Shown here: positions 8,925 to 17,902 of the stretch, one piece after another | Position numbering within the stretch: position 1 is the first letter of the stretch | How the letters are laid out: every line of letters starts with the position of its first letter | Source of the DNA: Gammaproteobacteria bacterium | GTDB taxonomy: Bacteria; Pseudomonadota; Gammaproteobacteria; Steroidobacterales; Woeseiaceae | Direction of reading: 5' to 3' | Assembly: GCA_009937445.1 (NCBI GenBank) | Contig: JAACFM010000018.1 | Span: 1 to 33,899, forward strand | Length of the DNA: 33,899 nt | Notes under the pieces: generated by a model | What the model was told of the DNA's origin: nothing | Databases searched by the model: none | What the model saw: the letters and a program-made list of their open reading frames with translations, nothing else | Made by a program: the position numbers and the translations under genes

Positions 8925-11664
8925 CCAACCATTCCGCGATGACGCGTTGCTCCGCTTTGGATAAAGTATTGAAGTGAATAAGATCGTTTGGATCGTTAAA
9001 TCGGTCAAAGAAATCGCTCGAAGCCCTTGCACCTGCAACTGAGGCCGGCGGTGGAGTCGGAATGAACTCGACGATATCGTTTCCGTCAACATCCACGCCC
9101 GTGACCCGCGTCGCATCGACCACCATACCGCCAGCGTCCAATATCTGAAGATTATCAGCAACTAACAGCTCGCGATAGGCGTTCTGGTGTTCTGGTACTT
9201 CGACCGATGCGATCGTCTCCAGATTGAGTTGCCCGGCCGGGACCCGGTTTACGTTCAGAACCGAATCGAACGGCGTGTGGCAATTCAGGCAGTTGTTGTT
9301 CTGCTGGCTACCATCCGGATTAAAGACTGGATCACCATTGGCATCGACAACCAGCCGGGGCTGACTCCACAGCGGATGAATAATCGACTCGTAATTAATT
9401 ACAGAACGACAGCGCCATTGCCAGTTCGACTGGCAAGCCAGTGACGCAGGCGACGTCGTCGTCAGGTCCGTATACAGGTAATCGATATCCGGGTTAATCG
9501 GGAGTCCGTTTATATCCAAAGGATCGGCACTCCAGACATCACGATAGATGACATTAACTGACGGTTCGATGGAGGTACAAAGCTCCAGCGTTACAGGGTC
9601 TGGCGTCGCGCATGTAATGCGTGCGCGAACCTCAGCCATGGTTTCGCCAACGTCGCCCACGAACCATTTCGGATCCGTGTTTGGAAACTCAACACCGGCG
9701 ACCGGTGCACCCGCGTAAGCACTGTCGAATGCATCCATACGGCCGTGCGATAAACCGCTGTTGGCGTCGTGGCAGCCATTGCATTTCAGCTCCTGCCCCG
9801 CGGCAACAGAAATCCAGTTCTGGTGACGCTGTGTAATACGCATGCCGTTCTCGTCCACCACACTGACCATCAGGGCCGCGTTGGCGGGAACCCTGGTGAT
9901 AACGGAGCCATCCGGTTCAATCATTGCGTATCCAACGATTTCCTTCATGCCAAAAGCGGCCGTCACTCCGAACGCTGTGTTGTCGATGTCCCGAATGTCG
10001 TCGTCCGGTTGCGAAACAGCTTTTTCAATTCTGAGGAAGCGTGCCGGTCGATCGGCGGCCAAAGTTTGCAGCGGGTCGGCGAGGACAGCAGGAACAATAC
10101 CCGGCAACAAAACACCATCGAAATCATAAACATTGCGAATATTCAGAATGGCTTCGCCGTTATCAAAGAGCGTGGGATCCAGGGTCGAATTATTCAGTCC
10201 GTCGAGAACCACGGGCGGAGTCGGACGCGGGTCAGCCGAAACAACCTCAGTAAACATGAAGCCTTCTTCGCCAGGAACGATAGGTAACTGGGTGTCGTCG
10301 CGTGGATCATAGATCCAGATACCGTAGAGCGGCGGTGCGACCAGAAAATCGCCAGCGACCGGCGGCGCAGGGTTGTCAGCATTTGGATCGATAACCACTA
10401 GACTGAGCAGGTTGTCGTCTGTACAGGCGACGATGCGTTCATCAAGTGTGTCCGGATCGCCATCGTCCGGCAGAATTTCTATCAGGCGGCATTGACTCCA
10501 GCTGACCATGAGTCGACCCGTACCATCCTGAATCGGATAAACCGAATAATACCGGCCACCAACCGATGGCTGGCCAGGCTCGGTGGAAACATCATTCACG
10601 GTTGCATCTTCCTGCGCCGGGCCGCTGAGTACGTCAATGTTCTCTTTCGTCGGCTGCGTGTTTTCGACGTACTGCTGCGTATCAATAAACAGCAGTTCGC
10701 CACCGCCTTCAGTATTCGTGAACGGACGCGCCAAAACCATAATGCGTCCGTCTTCCACCTGTCGGGGCTGTGCGAACTGGATGGTCTCTCCATTAGTGCC
10801 TGTGTCGTGGCTTTGCTGTCCGTAAAGCAACTCGTTATTCGAGCCATCCGGATTCATGCGATACAGATTGACCGCGTTATTGGACTGGTTGTGATCCCAT
10901 CGGCTGTAGACAATTTGCCCGTTACTCAGGACAGAAGGATACAGATCATGACTCTGGTTGAACGTGACCTGCCTGATATTATTGCCGTCATCATCCATGA
11001 CGTGGAGATTGAAGGCGAATTCATTGTCATCTTCGTCCTGCGCAGGAAAACCACTCTTGCCTTCGTCGAGCAGCAATCCCTGTGATTCCTTCTGGCGCGT
11101 AGACGAGAAAATAATGCGGCCGTCCGGCAGGTACTTCGGCATGATATCGTGACCAATCTCCGCCGTCAGCGGCGACGTAATTACTCGCACCAGCGCATCG
11201 GTCTCGAACGTGTACTGCCAGATATTCCAGGTTGCGACCTGATCGTCAACATCGACGCCTTCTTCGAATGGCACTCGCATGGCGAACAACAGGCGGCTGC
11301 CGTCATAGTCCATTTCAACATCGCGAATCGCTGCCAATCCCATTGATACGTCTGCGGTGATATTGACCGGCAACGCGCCAACTGCGGCACGATCCCGGTA
11401 ATAAAGATCCCCACCAAAATCAAAAGTGATTTGCTCACGCAAATCCTGTTGTTGAAAAACACCGTTGTCGTCAGTTGGAAGCGGAGACTTTATATAGGCA
11501 ATCGGAAAATCGACAATAACGGGGTCGGGACTCTGGCCCGTTCCGATCTGCACGCCATCACCCTTGCTACACGCGACGAGCAGAATGCTCGCCATTAGCA
11601 ACACGACCATCCTGGTCGTTTTTCCGGAAAATCCGTTGTTGTGTATTTGCGCTAGCCTGTTCAT
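8875..11664 (-). CDS. HzsA-like di-heme c / beta-propeller lipoprotein
   Basis: A 929-residue lipoprotein (signal ends LLVAC, Cys 32). The first half holds TolB/PD40-type propeller blades: YLPDGRIIFSSTRQ (about 178), SNGQIVYSRWD (about 248) and VEDGRIMVLARP (about 305). The second half has two c-heme sites, CNGCH (about 626) and CLNCH (about 790). This layout, and an intervening region like the hydrazine synthase alpha-subunit middle domain, recall HzsA-related proteins. No hydrazine synthase partners are present, so anammox chemistry is not implied. The start ATG 11664 follows AGGTGA; an in-frame GTG is three codons earlier. It heads a five-gene operon and is divergent from the 12283-17847 heme cluster. 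Electron transfer or substrate oxidation in the periplasm is inferred. Confidence 0.82.
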   Translation of the reverse strand: MNRLAQIHNNGFSGKTTRMVVLLMASILLVACSKGDGVQIGTGQSPDPVIVDFPIAYIKSPLPTDDNGVFQQQDLREQITFDFGGDLYYRDRAAVGALPVNITADVSMGLAAIRDVEMDYDGSRLLFAMRVPFEEGVDVDDQVATWNIWQYTFETDALVRVITSPLTAEIGHDIMPKYLPDGRIIFSSTRQKESQGLLLDEGKSGFPAQDEDDNEFAFNLHVMDDDGNNIRQVTFNQSHDLYPSVLSNGQIVYSRWDHNQSNNAVNLYRMNPDGSNNELLYGQQSHDTGTNGETIQFAQPRQVEDGRIMVLARPFTNTEGGGELLFIDTQQYVENTQPTKENIDVLSGPAQEDATVNDVSTEPGQPSVGGRYYSVYPIQDGTGRLMVSWSQCRLIEILPDDGDPDTLDERIVACTDDNLLSLVVIDPNADNPAPPVAGDFLVAPPLYGIWIYDPRDDTQLPIVPGEEGFMFTEVVSADPRPTPPVVLDGLNNSTLDPTLFDNGEAILNIRNVYDFDGVLLPGIVPAVLADPLQTLAADRPARFLRIEKAVSQPDDDIRDIDNTAFGVTAAFGMKEIVGYAMIEPDGSVITRVPANAALMVSVVDENGMRITQRHQNWISVAAGQELKCNGCHDANSGLSHGRMDAFDSAYAGAPVAGVEFPNTDPKWFVGDVGETMAEVRARITCATPDPVTLELCTSIEPSVNVIYRDVWSADPLDINGLPINPDIDYLYTDLTTTSPASLACQSNWQWRCRSVINYESIIHPLWSQPRLVVDANGDPVFNPDGSQQNNNCLNCHTPFDSVLNVNRVPAGQLNLETIASVEVPEHQNAYRELLVADNLQILDAGGMVVDATRVTGVDVDGNDIVEFIPTPPPASVAGARASSDFFDRFNDPNDLIHFNTLSKAEQRVIAEWLDVGAQYYNNPFDAPAN

Positions 11665-11717
11665 TGCTCTCACCTGGGGTCTCGGGGCAGGGTACGATGC
11701 ATTACTGCCGACGTACC

Positions 11718-11770
11718 GTTAACGCGTTCACAGTGTCGAATTATAAGGGCTGCATTTGCGCTGATGTAAT
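11718..11770 (-). promoter_or_regulatory. Candidate promoter and operator of the HzsA-like operon
   Basis: Read on the minus strand, a perfect TATAAT lies at 11745-11740, with TTACAT about 18 nt upstream (11769-11764) as a weak -35. The near-palindrome GTGAACGCGTTAAC (11731-11718; 6 of 7 pairs match) sits where transcription would begin, a usual repressor position. The implied leader is about 70 nt long. The regulator is unknown. Confidence 0.45.
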
Positions 11771-11919
11771 GTCTCATATACACGACACATAAGTTCGTCT
11801 GTCAGGCTCTACTCCGTCACGGACCGTTACACGTCGGCAAAATTTTCTGCCAACGCGGATACCGTCATCCCTATCGCACCACCGTGCAGTGTTGCCGGAA
11901 TGTGTCACACCTCGCCGCC

Positions 11920-11939
11920 CTGTCTCCCTTCTGAGACAG
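11920..11939. repeat. Inverted repeat in divergent gap
   Basis: CTGTCTC and GAGACAG form a perfect 7-bp inverted repeat around a 6-nt spacer. It has no T tract, so it is more likely an operator than a terminator. Confidence 0.35.
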
Positions 11940-12251
11940 TCGCGCAGTCCTTCATAATCAGTAGCTTATCGGTATCGGCCCATTTGCTTGTGCGGTACTG
12001 CCGACAGTCGGTTGACATATCCCCATCTCCTTCCATGCCCACAAGGCCACCGCAAGCAATTGTTTCTTAATGGATTTTTGAGTCCTTTTCGAGCAACTCC
12101 AGATACTGGCACAGCACTTGCTTTATTGATGGCATATCACCTGAATGCTGCGCGGCCCGAAAAACAAGTAATTCAAGGACTGTGAGTGCTTTCACGGTGA
12201 ATCAGTCAGCGATACGGCAACATTTTACGACCAAGCTCAACAAACAACGAC

Positions 12252-12266
12252 GGTCAGCTACTGACC
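12252..12266. promoter_or_regulatory. Inverted repeat just upstream of the plus-strand heme operon
   Basis: GGTCAG-CTA-CTGACC is a perfect 6-bp inverted repeat with a 3-nt centre, ending 16 nt before ATG 12283. It could be an operator of dimeric-repressor (GntR-like) size or a small leader hairpin. It is close enough to the ribosome site to affect initiation. Confidence 0.4.
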
Positions 12267-12282
12267 TGAGAGCAACAACTAT

Positions 12283-13539
12283 ATGAATAACTGGATGTGG
12301 AAAAAACACATGCACGACGTTTTTGGAAACGTGTCTCGCTGCGCTATTGCAGGACTGCTTGCGGTGATTCTTACAACATCCGCCAACGCCGGCGACAGCG
12401 AAAAAGCCAGGCGCATACATGACCGTCTCGCTGGCGTACCACCGACGGCTGACGAGATGCTTGAGCTGGAGGGAGCCATGTCGGGTAGCAACCCGGAGTG
12501 CTCAAGCTTCTCGCTCACCGGTGTCGATCCGGCCGCTGAGTGTGCCGCATACCTGGCCATGCAGAACGTGAGTTTTTACAACGTAACATTAAAAAACTTC
12601 GCTGCTCCGTGGACGAACCGAGATCGCTCGGTGTTTGTACCGTTGAACGACTACATCGCAACGGTTATCGGTATGATCCGCGACGACGCACCGTTCAATG
12701 AACTGCTTTCCCGTGATATCACCTATGTCGGCAGACCCGGCGTCGTCTCGGCTGCGCCGTCAGCAAATAACAATGACCACTATGTGCAGCTGGAAGCCAA
12801 CAACATTAATCTGCGCGACGAACTTGAAAGCGGTTTGCAGTCGGATGTAAATAACATTCCGCCAAACGCGACGGCAGGCGTCATGACATCCCGCGCTGCG
12901 GCAGAAGCATTCTTCGTCGCTGGCACGAATCGGGCAATGTTCCGCTTCACGATGCTCAACCATTTTTGTACCGACATGGAACAGTTGCATGATCCAGCAC
13001 TGCCACCTGATCGCATTCGCCAGGACGTGAGCCGCAGCCCGGGTGGCGATAGCAGACTGTTCCTGAATAACTGTATCGGGTGCCACACAGGCATGGATCC
13101 AATGGCGCAGGCATTCGCCTACTACCACTACGATGACGATGCCGATGATGGCGACGCGGCGAGCATGTCACTCGAATACACTGCGGGCAGCGTGCAAGCA
13201 AAGTACTTCAACAATGATCTGAATTTTCCTCCCGGATACGTAACGCCGGACGACCATTGGGATAACTATTGGCGCAAGGGCCAGAACTCTTACCTCGGTT
13301 TCGATAGCTCGCTACCGGGATCCGGTGACGGGGCGAAGTCTCTGGGACAAGAACTGGGTAACAGCCAGGCGTTTGCGGCGTGCCAGGTGAAGAAAGTATT
13401 CCGCGCGGTTTGCTTGAGAGCGCCGGAAGATGCGACCGATCGAAGCAAGGTGGATGAAATAATCGCTACGTTCCGTAGCACCGGATATCGGATGAAGCAG
13501 GTTTTCGCCGATACCGCCGTCCACTGCATGGGCCAGTAG
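12283..13539 (+). CDS. DUF1588/DUF1585-like mono-heme c-type periplasmic protein
   Basis: A 418-residue exported protein (signal cleaved near SANA, about 36). It carries one c-heme site, C264-C267-H268 in CIGCHTGMDPMAQAF. CxxCHxxMDP followed by a FAYYHYD-like segment is the hallmark of the DUF1588 region of planctomycete-type cytochromes. Upstream it has RLAGVPPTADEM and DDAPFNELLSRDITYV, which resemble the DUF1592/1549 modules of the same protein class. It is shorter than planctomycete homologues, with the module apparently split over neighbouring genes. ATG 12283 is used; ATG 12310, preceded by GGAAAA, is an alternative that still keeps the signal. It begins a three-gene operon. The substrate is unknown. 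Confidence 0.8.
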   Translation: MNNWMWKKHMHDVFGNVSRCAIAGLLAVILTTSANAGDSEKARRIHDRLAGVPPTADEMLELEGAMSGSNPECSSFSLTGVDPAAECAAYLAMQNVSFYNVTLKNFAAPWTNRDRSVFVPLNDYIATVIGMIRDDAPFNELLSRDITYVGRPGVVSAAPSANNNDHYVQLEANNINLRDELESGLQSDVNNIPPNATAGVMTSRAAAEAFFVAGTNRAMFRFTMLNHFCTDMEQLHDPALPPDRIRQDVSRSPGGDSRLFLNNCIGCHTGMDPMAQAFAYYHYDDDADDGDAASMSLEYTAGSVQAKYFNNDLNFPPGYVTPDDHWDNYWRKGQNSYLGFDSSLPGSGDGAKSLGQELGNSQAFAACQVKKVFRAVCLRAPEDATDRSKVDEIIATFRSTGYRMKQVFADTAVHCMGQ

Positions 13540-13548
13540 GGAGACAGG

Positions 13549-16191
13549 ATGATGAAAAAAGCAATTGGAATTGCTACCCGGGCCCGGCTTCACAGTTCCT
13601 TGCGCACGGGTGCTCTCGCGTTATTAACAACCGTCGTCCTCACGGCGTGTGGCGGTGGTGCTCAAACGACAGAGAATCCGACGGCGCAGGCGCCCGGTAA
13701 TAACAACGACCTGGCCTACGCCGGTCCGGCAGCTGAGTCACCCGAGGTTCTGAAGTTTCAGCAGGAGTTCTGGTCAAATGCCAAATCCACAAACCGCTGC
13801 GGTAACTGTCACAACGAGACTGTCGGTCAGGTGCCAATGTTCGTCAGGAACGACGACATCAACCTGGCCTATGCCGAGGCGATTACGGTCGTAGACCAGA
13901 CACAGCCCTCGCTGTCCGACATTGTCAGCAAAGTCAGCGCACCCCCCATTGGCCACAATTGCTGGGTCGATGACCCCGGCGTCTGCGGCACCATTTTAAC
14001 GACCTGGATCGAAAACTGGGTTGGTGCAGCAGCGGATGGCGCGCGCGAAATCGTTCTGGCAGCTCCGGTTTCGGCAGACCCGGCTAACAGCAGAAACTTC
14101 CCGGCTACATCGGCGGAGTTCGAACAGTTCATTTACACACCGATCCTTGAGCAATACTGTCAGGATTGTCACAGCTCGGAGTCGGCAACGGCACAGCAAC
14201 CCTATTTTGCTGATACGGATGTTGATGTTGCCTATGAAGCAGCGAAATCAAAGATCAACCTCGACACGCCGGAAGATTCTCGATTTGTAATTAAGGTGAG
14301 TTCCGACATATTGCTCGGCGGCGAGTCTCACAACTGCTGGGATAATGACTGTCCGACAGCGGAGACGGAGATGATTGCCGCCATTACCGCTTTTGCTGGC
14401 GGCATTCAGCCAACGGTAGTCGATCCGGATTTCCTGACGAGTAAGGCTATTCGTCTGATCGACGGCACGCTGGCATCCGGCGGAAATCGCTTCGAGGACG
14501 CACAGATAGCACTCTGGGAATTCCAGACGGGCAATGGCCTTGTTGCCTACGACAGCAGCGGCGTCGACCCGGCCATTGACCTTAACTTCTCCGGTGATGT
14601 CACCTGGTTTGGCGGCTGGGGTATCAGCATTGGCGCCGACGCAGCACAAGGGCCCGGTAAGGCACAGGGCTCGACGACAGCCAGCAAGAAATTGCACGAT
14701 GTCCTGAAGGAGTCCGGTGAGTTTTCGATTGAGGCTTGGGTGGTACCTGCAAATGTCGCCCAGGAGATGGCACAAATCCTTAGCTATTCGGCAGGACCGG
14801 GAACGCGGAACTTCGCCCTGCAGCAAACTCTGTATGACTACGACTTCCTTTTGCGCCATAACGCCGTGGATGCCAACGGGGCCCCACTTATGGGCCTCAA
14901 TGGTCAACCCATGCATTCAACGCCGGCGATGGACGAGGTACTGCAGGCGACTTTGCAGCACGTCGTTGCGACCTATGACCCGATTAACGGTCGGCGAATT
15001 TACGTCAACGGCATGCTGGAAACGGGCGTCGACCCGATCCCCGGCGGTACATTAATAGACTGGCAAGATAACTTCGCTGTCATCCTCGGCAACGAAGCCT
15101 CCAGCGACGGCCTCTGGGAAGGAACCTTCCGGCTGGCGGCTGTGCACCGGAGAGCGCTGACTCAGGATCAGATCACGCAGAACTTCGACGCTGGCGTCGG
15201 CGAACGCTTCTATATGCTGTTCGACGTTTCGGCACGCATTGGGGCGCCTGTCGACACGTCTTTTATCCTGTTCGAGGCACAGCAGTTCGACTCATATGCC
15301 TACCTGTTCGACATACCGCACTTCTTGACGCTGGATGGCGTCGCGCGTGACAACATTGCGCTTGAGGGTATGCATCTTGCGATGAATGGCCAGGAAGTTA
15401 AGGTCGGTCAGTCCTACGCCAACATGATGCAGACGACTGACTCCTCGCAGAATGTGGAGTTACTGGGACAACCCTTGTCGGTACTCGGTGCCGTCATCCC
15501 CCTTGAGAAAGGACCGGAAGACGACCAGTTCTTCCTGACCTTCGATAACATCAACGGTGCTTTGTACGATCGTCCGGAAGACCCGATGCTCGTCATTACT
15601 CCGGGCGACCTGCCTGCCGCAGCCAAAATTGGTATCCGCACATTCGACGAGATAGCGGCCACCTACGGTACGATTCTTGAGGTTGATCGGCTGATGGTCT
15701 ATACGTCGAACGGCGTGACCGCTGCACATGTTGACGAGACCTACCAGGAACTTCGTCAGTCGTTGCCCGCCATCGAGGACGTCAATACCTTCCTGTCCTC
15801 ACATCAGGTCGCGATCGCGCAGCTGGCGATCCAGTATTGTGATGCCGCTATCGGCAGCAACGCGAATCCCAACCCGAATGCAGAGGGTGTGATCTGGACA
15901 TCGTTCGATTTCGACCTGAATGCGGACACGGCTTTCAGTGTCGCCTCTCGCAATAACTTTATTGATCCATTAATTGAACGTGCAGTTGGCCAGACTTCGA
16001 TCGGCACACAGCTGATTTCGCAGCCGACTTACTTAACTGTTTACGACGAAGTCGGTGCTTTCCAGAACGCGGGTGGCCCGCGCCCGGACAATCTCATCGA
16101 CAGACTGCTCGTAGGTCCCAGTGACACGCGTGCGATCGCCAAGGGTGTCTGTGCCTCCGTTCTCGGCAGCGCGGCCACGCTGGTTCAGTAA
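13549..16191 (+). CDS. Di-heme c LamG-domain lipoprotein
   Basis: An 880-residue lipoprotein (lipobox VLTAC at about 31-35). Two heme c sites are visible, C84-C87-H88 (CGNCH) and C204-C207-H208 (CQDCH), in two similar N-terminal cytochrome modules. A LamG/concanavalin-like jelly roll covers about 300-560: FSIEAWVVPANV, HVVATYDPINGRRIYVNG and GTFRLAAVHRRALTQDQI are typical strands. The last 300 residues are unassigned. LamG domains bind glycans or proteins, so this may be the substrate- or partner-binding member of the cluster. It starts 9 nt after the previous stop, with GGGAG in front. It is probably periplasmic or exposed on the outer membrane. Confidence 0.83.
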   Translation: MMKKAIGIATRARLHSSLRTGALALLTTVVLTACGGGAQTTENPTAQAPGNNNDLAYAGPAAESPEVLKFQQEFWSNAKSTNRCGNCHNETVGQVPMFVRNDDINLAYAEAITVVDQTQPSLSDIVSKVSAPPIGHNCWVDDPGVCGTILTTWIENWVGAAADGAREIVLAAPVSADPANSRNFPATSAEFEQFIYTPILEQYCQDCHSSESATAQQPYFADTDVDVAYEAAKSKINLDTPEDSRFVIKVSSDILLGGESHNCWDNDCPTAETEMIAAITAFAGGIQPTVVDPDFLTSKAIRLIDGTLASGGNRFEDAQIALWEFQTGNGLVAYDSSGVDPAIDLNFSGDVTWFGGWGISIGADAAQGPGKAQGSTTASKKLHDVLKESGEFSIEAWVVPANVAQEMAQILSYSAGPGTRNFALQQTLYDYDFLLRHNAVDANGAPLMGLNGQPMHSTPAMDEVLQATLQHVVATYDPINGRRIYVNGMLETGVDPIPGGTLIDWQDNFAVILGNEASSDGLWEGTFRLAAVHRRALTQDQITQNFDAGVGERFYMLFDVSARIGAPVDTSFILFEAQQFDSYAYLFDIPHFLTLDGVARDNIALEGMHLAMNGQEVKVGQSYANMMQTTDSSQNVELLGQPLSVLGAVIPLEKGPEDDQFFLTFDNINGALYDRPEDPMLVITPGDLPAAAKIGIRTFDEIAATYGTILEVDRLMVYTSNGVTAAHVDETYQELRQSLPAIEDVNTFLSSHQVAIAQLAIQYCDAAIGSNANPNPNAEGVIWTSFDFDLNADTAFSVASRNNFIDPLIERAVGQTSIGTQLISQPTYLTVYDEVGAFQNAGGPRPDNLIDRLLVGPSDTRAIAKGVCASVLGSAATLVQ

Positions 16192-16218
16192 CAGACAGGA
16201 CTCAAAGGAAAAAAGAAG

Positions 16219-17847
16219 ATGACAAAAAGACGAAATGCACGGCACTGGGATGCGCCGCAGCTTCACGGTGATCATCCGCGTCCTGTCACGCGACGTCAGT
16301 TTGTATCGCAGGGTTTCATGACCGGCGCTGCCTACACAATGGGTGCAGGTGCGTTAAGCATGATCCCCGCCAGTGCGCTGGGCGACCTGTCTCTCGATGT
16401 TGAAGACATGCGCTTAAACACCTGCAAAATTACAGATGGCGCGGGAAAGATCCCATTCATCTGTTTCGATCTCGCGGGTGGCGCCAATATTTGCGGCTCC
16501 AACGTTTTGGTCGGTAAGTCGGGTGGTCAAAGTGACTTCCTCAGCACGGCCGGCTACGAGAAAATGGGGTTGCCGGGCGATATGGTTCCGGGCCTGGTCG
16601 ACGGCAACGGCGACGCGTTCGACAACTTTGACCTGGGGTTGGGCTTTCACCTGGACAGCGCTTTTCGCCGCGGCATCCTGGCGAGTTTGACACCCGGGAC
16701 CGAGCAAAATATTAACGGTGCCGTGATTCCTGCTCGTTCTGACAATGACACCGGCAATAACCCGCATAACCCGATGTACGGCATTGCTCTTGCGGGTGCC
16801 AAGGGCTCGATCCTCACTCTGACAGGCTCCGAGAACTCCGACTCGGGCGGCAACTCAATGCTGCCAGCGATGCTCTATAACCCTGAATTGCGCCCGACCA
16901 AGGTCGATCGTCCGAGCGACGTGGTAAACCTGGTCGATACCGGTGACCTCGTCGGTATTCTTACGAAAGCCGACGCAACGGCTGTTATGGAATCGATTTA
17001 CCGCCTGAGCGACGCCAAGATGGGACGCGTAGACACGCAGGTCGCAGCAGACGCGGCAATCAAGCAGGCAGTGAATTGCGGCTACGTCAAGGCCGCGCAC
17101 ATCGCAGAGGAATTCGGTGGTGTACCCATTGATCCGCTGCTCGACACGAACATTGTTGCCGATGACGATTCAGCAATCTTCACGACCGCCGAGTTCACCG
17201 ATGGCAGCCGCGATGCTCGCGAATTCCAAAAAACAGCATCCGTCATGAAGCTGGTTATGAACGGTTTCGCCGGCGCCGGCTGTGTTGAAATGGGCGGCTA
17301 CGATTATCACGGCGGTGGTCGAGCCGAAGGCGAAGTCAAAGACTACCGTGCGGGTCGTTGTATGGGTGCCGTTCTCGAATACGCGGCGCGACTGCAGAAA
17401 CCAGTCATGATGTACGTGTTCAGCGATGGCTCGCTGTCGTCAAACGGCGCGATTGACAGCAGCGACGAAGGTCGCAACAAGGGTATGTGGACCAGTGATA
17501 ATTCGTCGACAGCGGCGTCGTTTTTCCTCGTCTACAACCCGGACCGACGACCCGAGTTAATGGGCAATAGTCTGACTGAGCAACTGATGCACCAGCAAAT
17601 CGGTGCAATGGATGCGGGCGGTTCAGTGATGCGGGCTGCATCGCCGATGGCCAACAACGTCAACTTGCTCGTCAACTCAGTCATCCTGAACTACATGGCG
17701 CTGCACGGCGAGCAAGGCCAGTTCGCGAATCTGCTAACGAGCTCAAACGGCACCCCCTGGAACCACGGCCTGGGCATAGGTAGTCAGCTCGACGCCTATA
17801 CCGCATTTACCCCGATCGTCAGCGGGACCATAGCCAGTCCGATATAG
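16219..17847 (+). CDS. Tat-exported DUF1501-like protein
   Basis: A 542-residue protein with a twin-arginine signal, TRRQFVSQGFMTGA (RR at 25-26), and a hydrophobic core to about 54. The body resembles DUF1501 proteins, which share the alkaline phosphatase/sulfatase fold. Examples are FICFDLAGGANICGSN near the start, GGYDYHGGGRAEGEV in the middle and MMYVFSDGSLSSN later. The YDYHGGG segment occupies the place of the usual DTHxxQ. Homologues are sometimes mislabelled as secretion protein GspF, but nothing here supports that. Tat export implies a folded or cofactor-loaded protein. It follows the LamG gene by 27 nt, with AAAGGA upstream, and is the last gene before a strong terminator. DUF1501 genes adjacent to DUF1588-type cytochromes are standard in planctomycetes. 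Confidence 0.75.
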   Translation: MTKRRNARHWDAPQLHGDHPRPVTRRQFVSQGFMTGAAYTMGAGALSMIPASALGDLSLDVEDMRLNTCKITDGAGKIPFICFDLAGGANICGSNVLVGKSGGQSDFLSTAGYEKMGLPGDMVPGLVDGNGDAFDNFDLGLGFHLDSAFRRGILASLTPGTEQNINGAVIPARSDNDTGNNPHNPMYGIALAGAKGSILTLTGSENSDSGGNSMLPAMLYNPELRPTKVDRPSDVVNLVDTGDLVGILTKADATAVMESIYRLSDAKMGRVDTQVAADAAIKQAVNCGYVKAAHIAEEFGGVPIDPLLDTNIVADDDSAIFTTAEFTDGSRDAREFQKTASVMKLVMNGFAGAGCVEMGGYDYHGGGRAEGEVKDYRAGRCMGAVLEYAARLQKPVMMYVFSDGSLSSNGAIDSSDEGRNKGMWTSDNSSTAASFFLVYNPDRRPELMGNSLTEQLMHQQIGAMDAGGSVMRAASPMANNVNLLVNSVILNYMALHGEQGQFANLLTSSNGTPWNHGLGIGSQLDAYTAFTPIVSGTIASPI

Positions 17848-17851
17848 ATAC

Positions 17852-17887
17852 CGGCCAGTCGCTCCCTTACGACTGGCCGTTTTTGTT
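17852..17887 (+). terminator. Intrinsic terminator of the plus-strand heme operon
   Basis: CGGCCAGTCG and CGACTGGCCG form a perfect 10-bp stem with an 8-nt loop, followed directly by TTTTT-G-TT. It lies 4 nt after the stop of the DUF1501-like gene and ends 15 nt before the next start. Confidence 0.92.
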
Positions 17888-17902
17888 GCATAATCCGAAG
17901 CC

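Larger units (their letters stand above)
11665..12282. other. Divergent intergenic regulatory region, no gene
   Basis: A 618-bp gap separating the two divergent heme/barrel operons. I see no credible coding sequence. It contains a TATAAT promoter element for the left operon at 11740-11745 and a near-palindrome at 11718-11731. Other inverted repeats are at 11832-11855 (CGTCGGCA/TGCCAACG), 11920-11939 (CTGTCTC/GAGACAG) and 12252-12266 (GGTCAG/CTGACC). It is much longer than the other gaps in the window, which suggests real regulatory content. Confidence 0.6.

Noticed and set aside
8925-9161. N-terminal extension of the SH3-barrel gene
   Set aside because: The extra 79 codons lie inside the HzsA-like coding region and would bury the signal peptide.
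8875-11664. True hydrazine synthase (anammox)
   Set aside because: Only an HzsA-like architecture is present; no HzsB/C or other anammox genes are in the window, and the background is gammaproteobacterial.
11988-12185. A 65-codon plus-strand frame in the divergent gap
   Set aside because: It has no ribosome site, no domain and no conserved context; its composition is not protein-like.
16219-17847. GspF secretion protein
   Set aside because: The protein has a Tat signal and a globular DUF1501-like body, with no GspF membrane helices.
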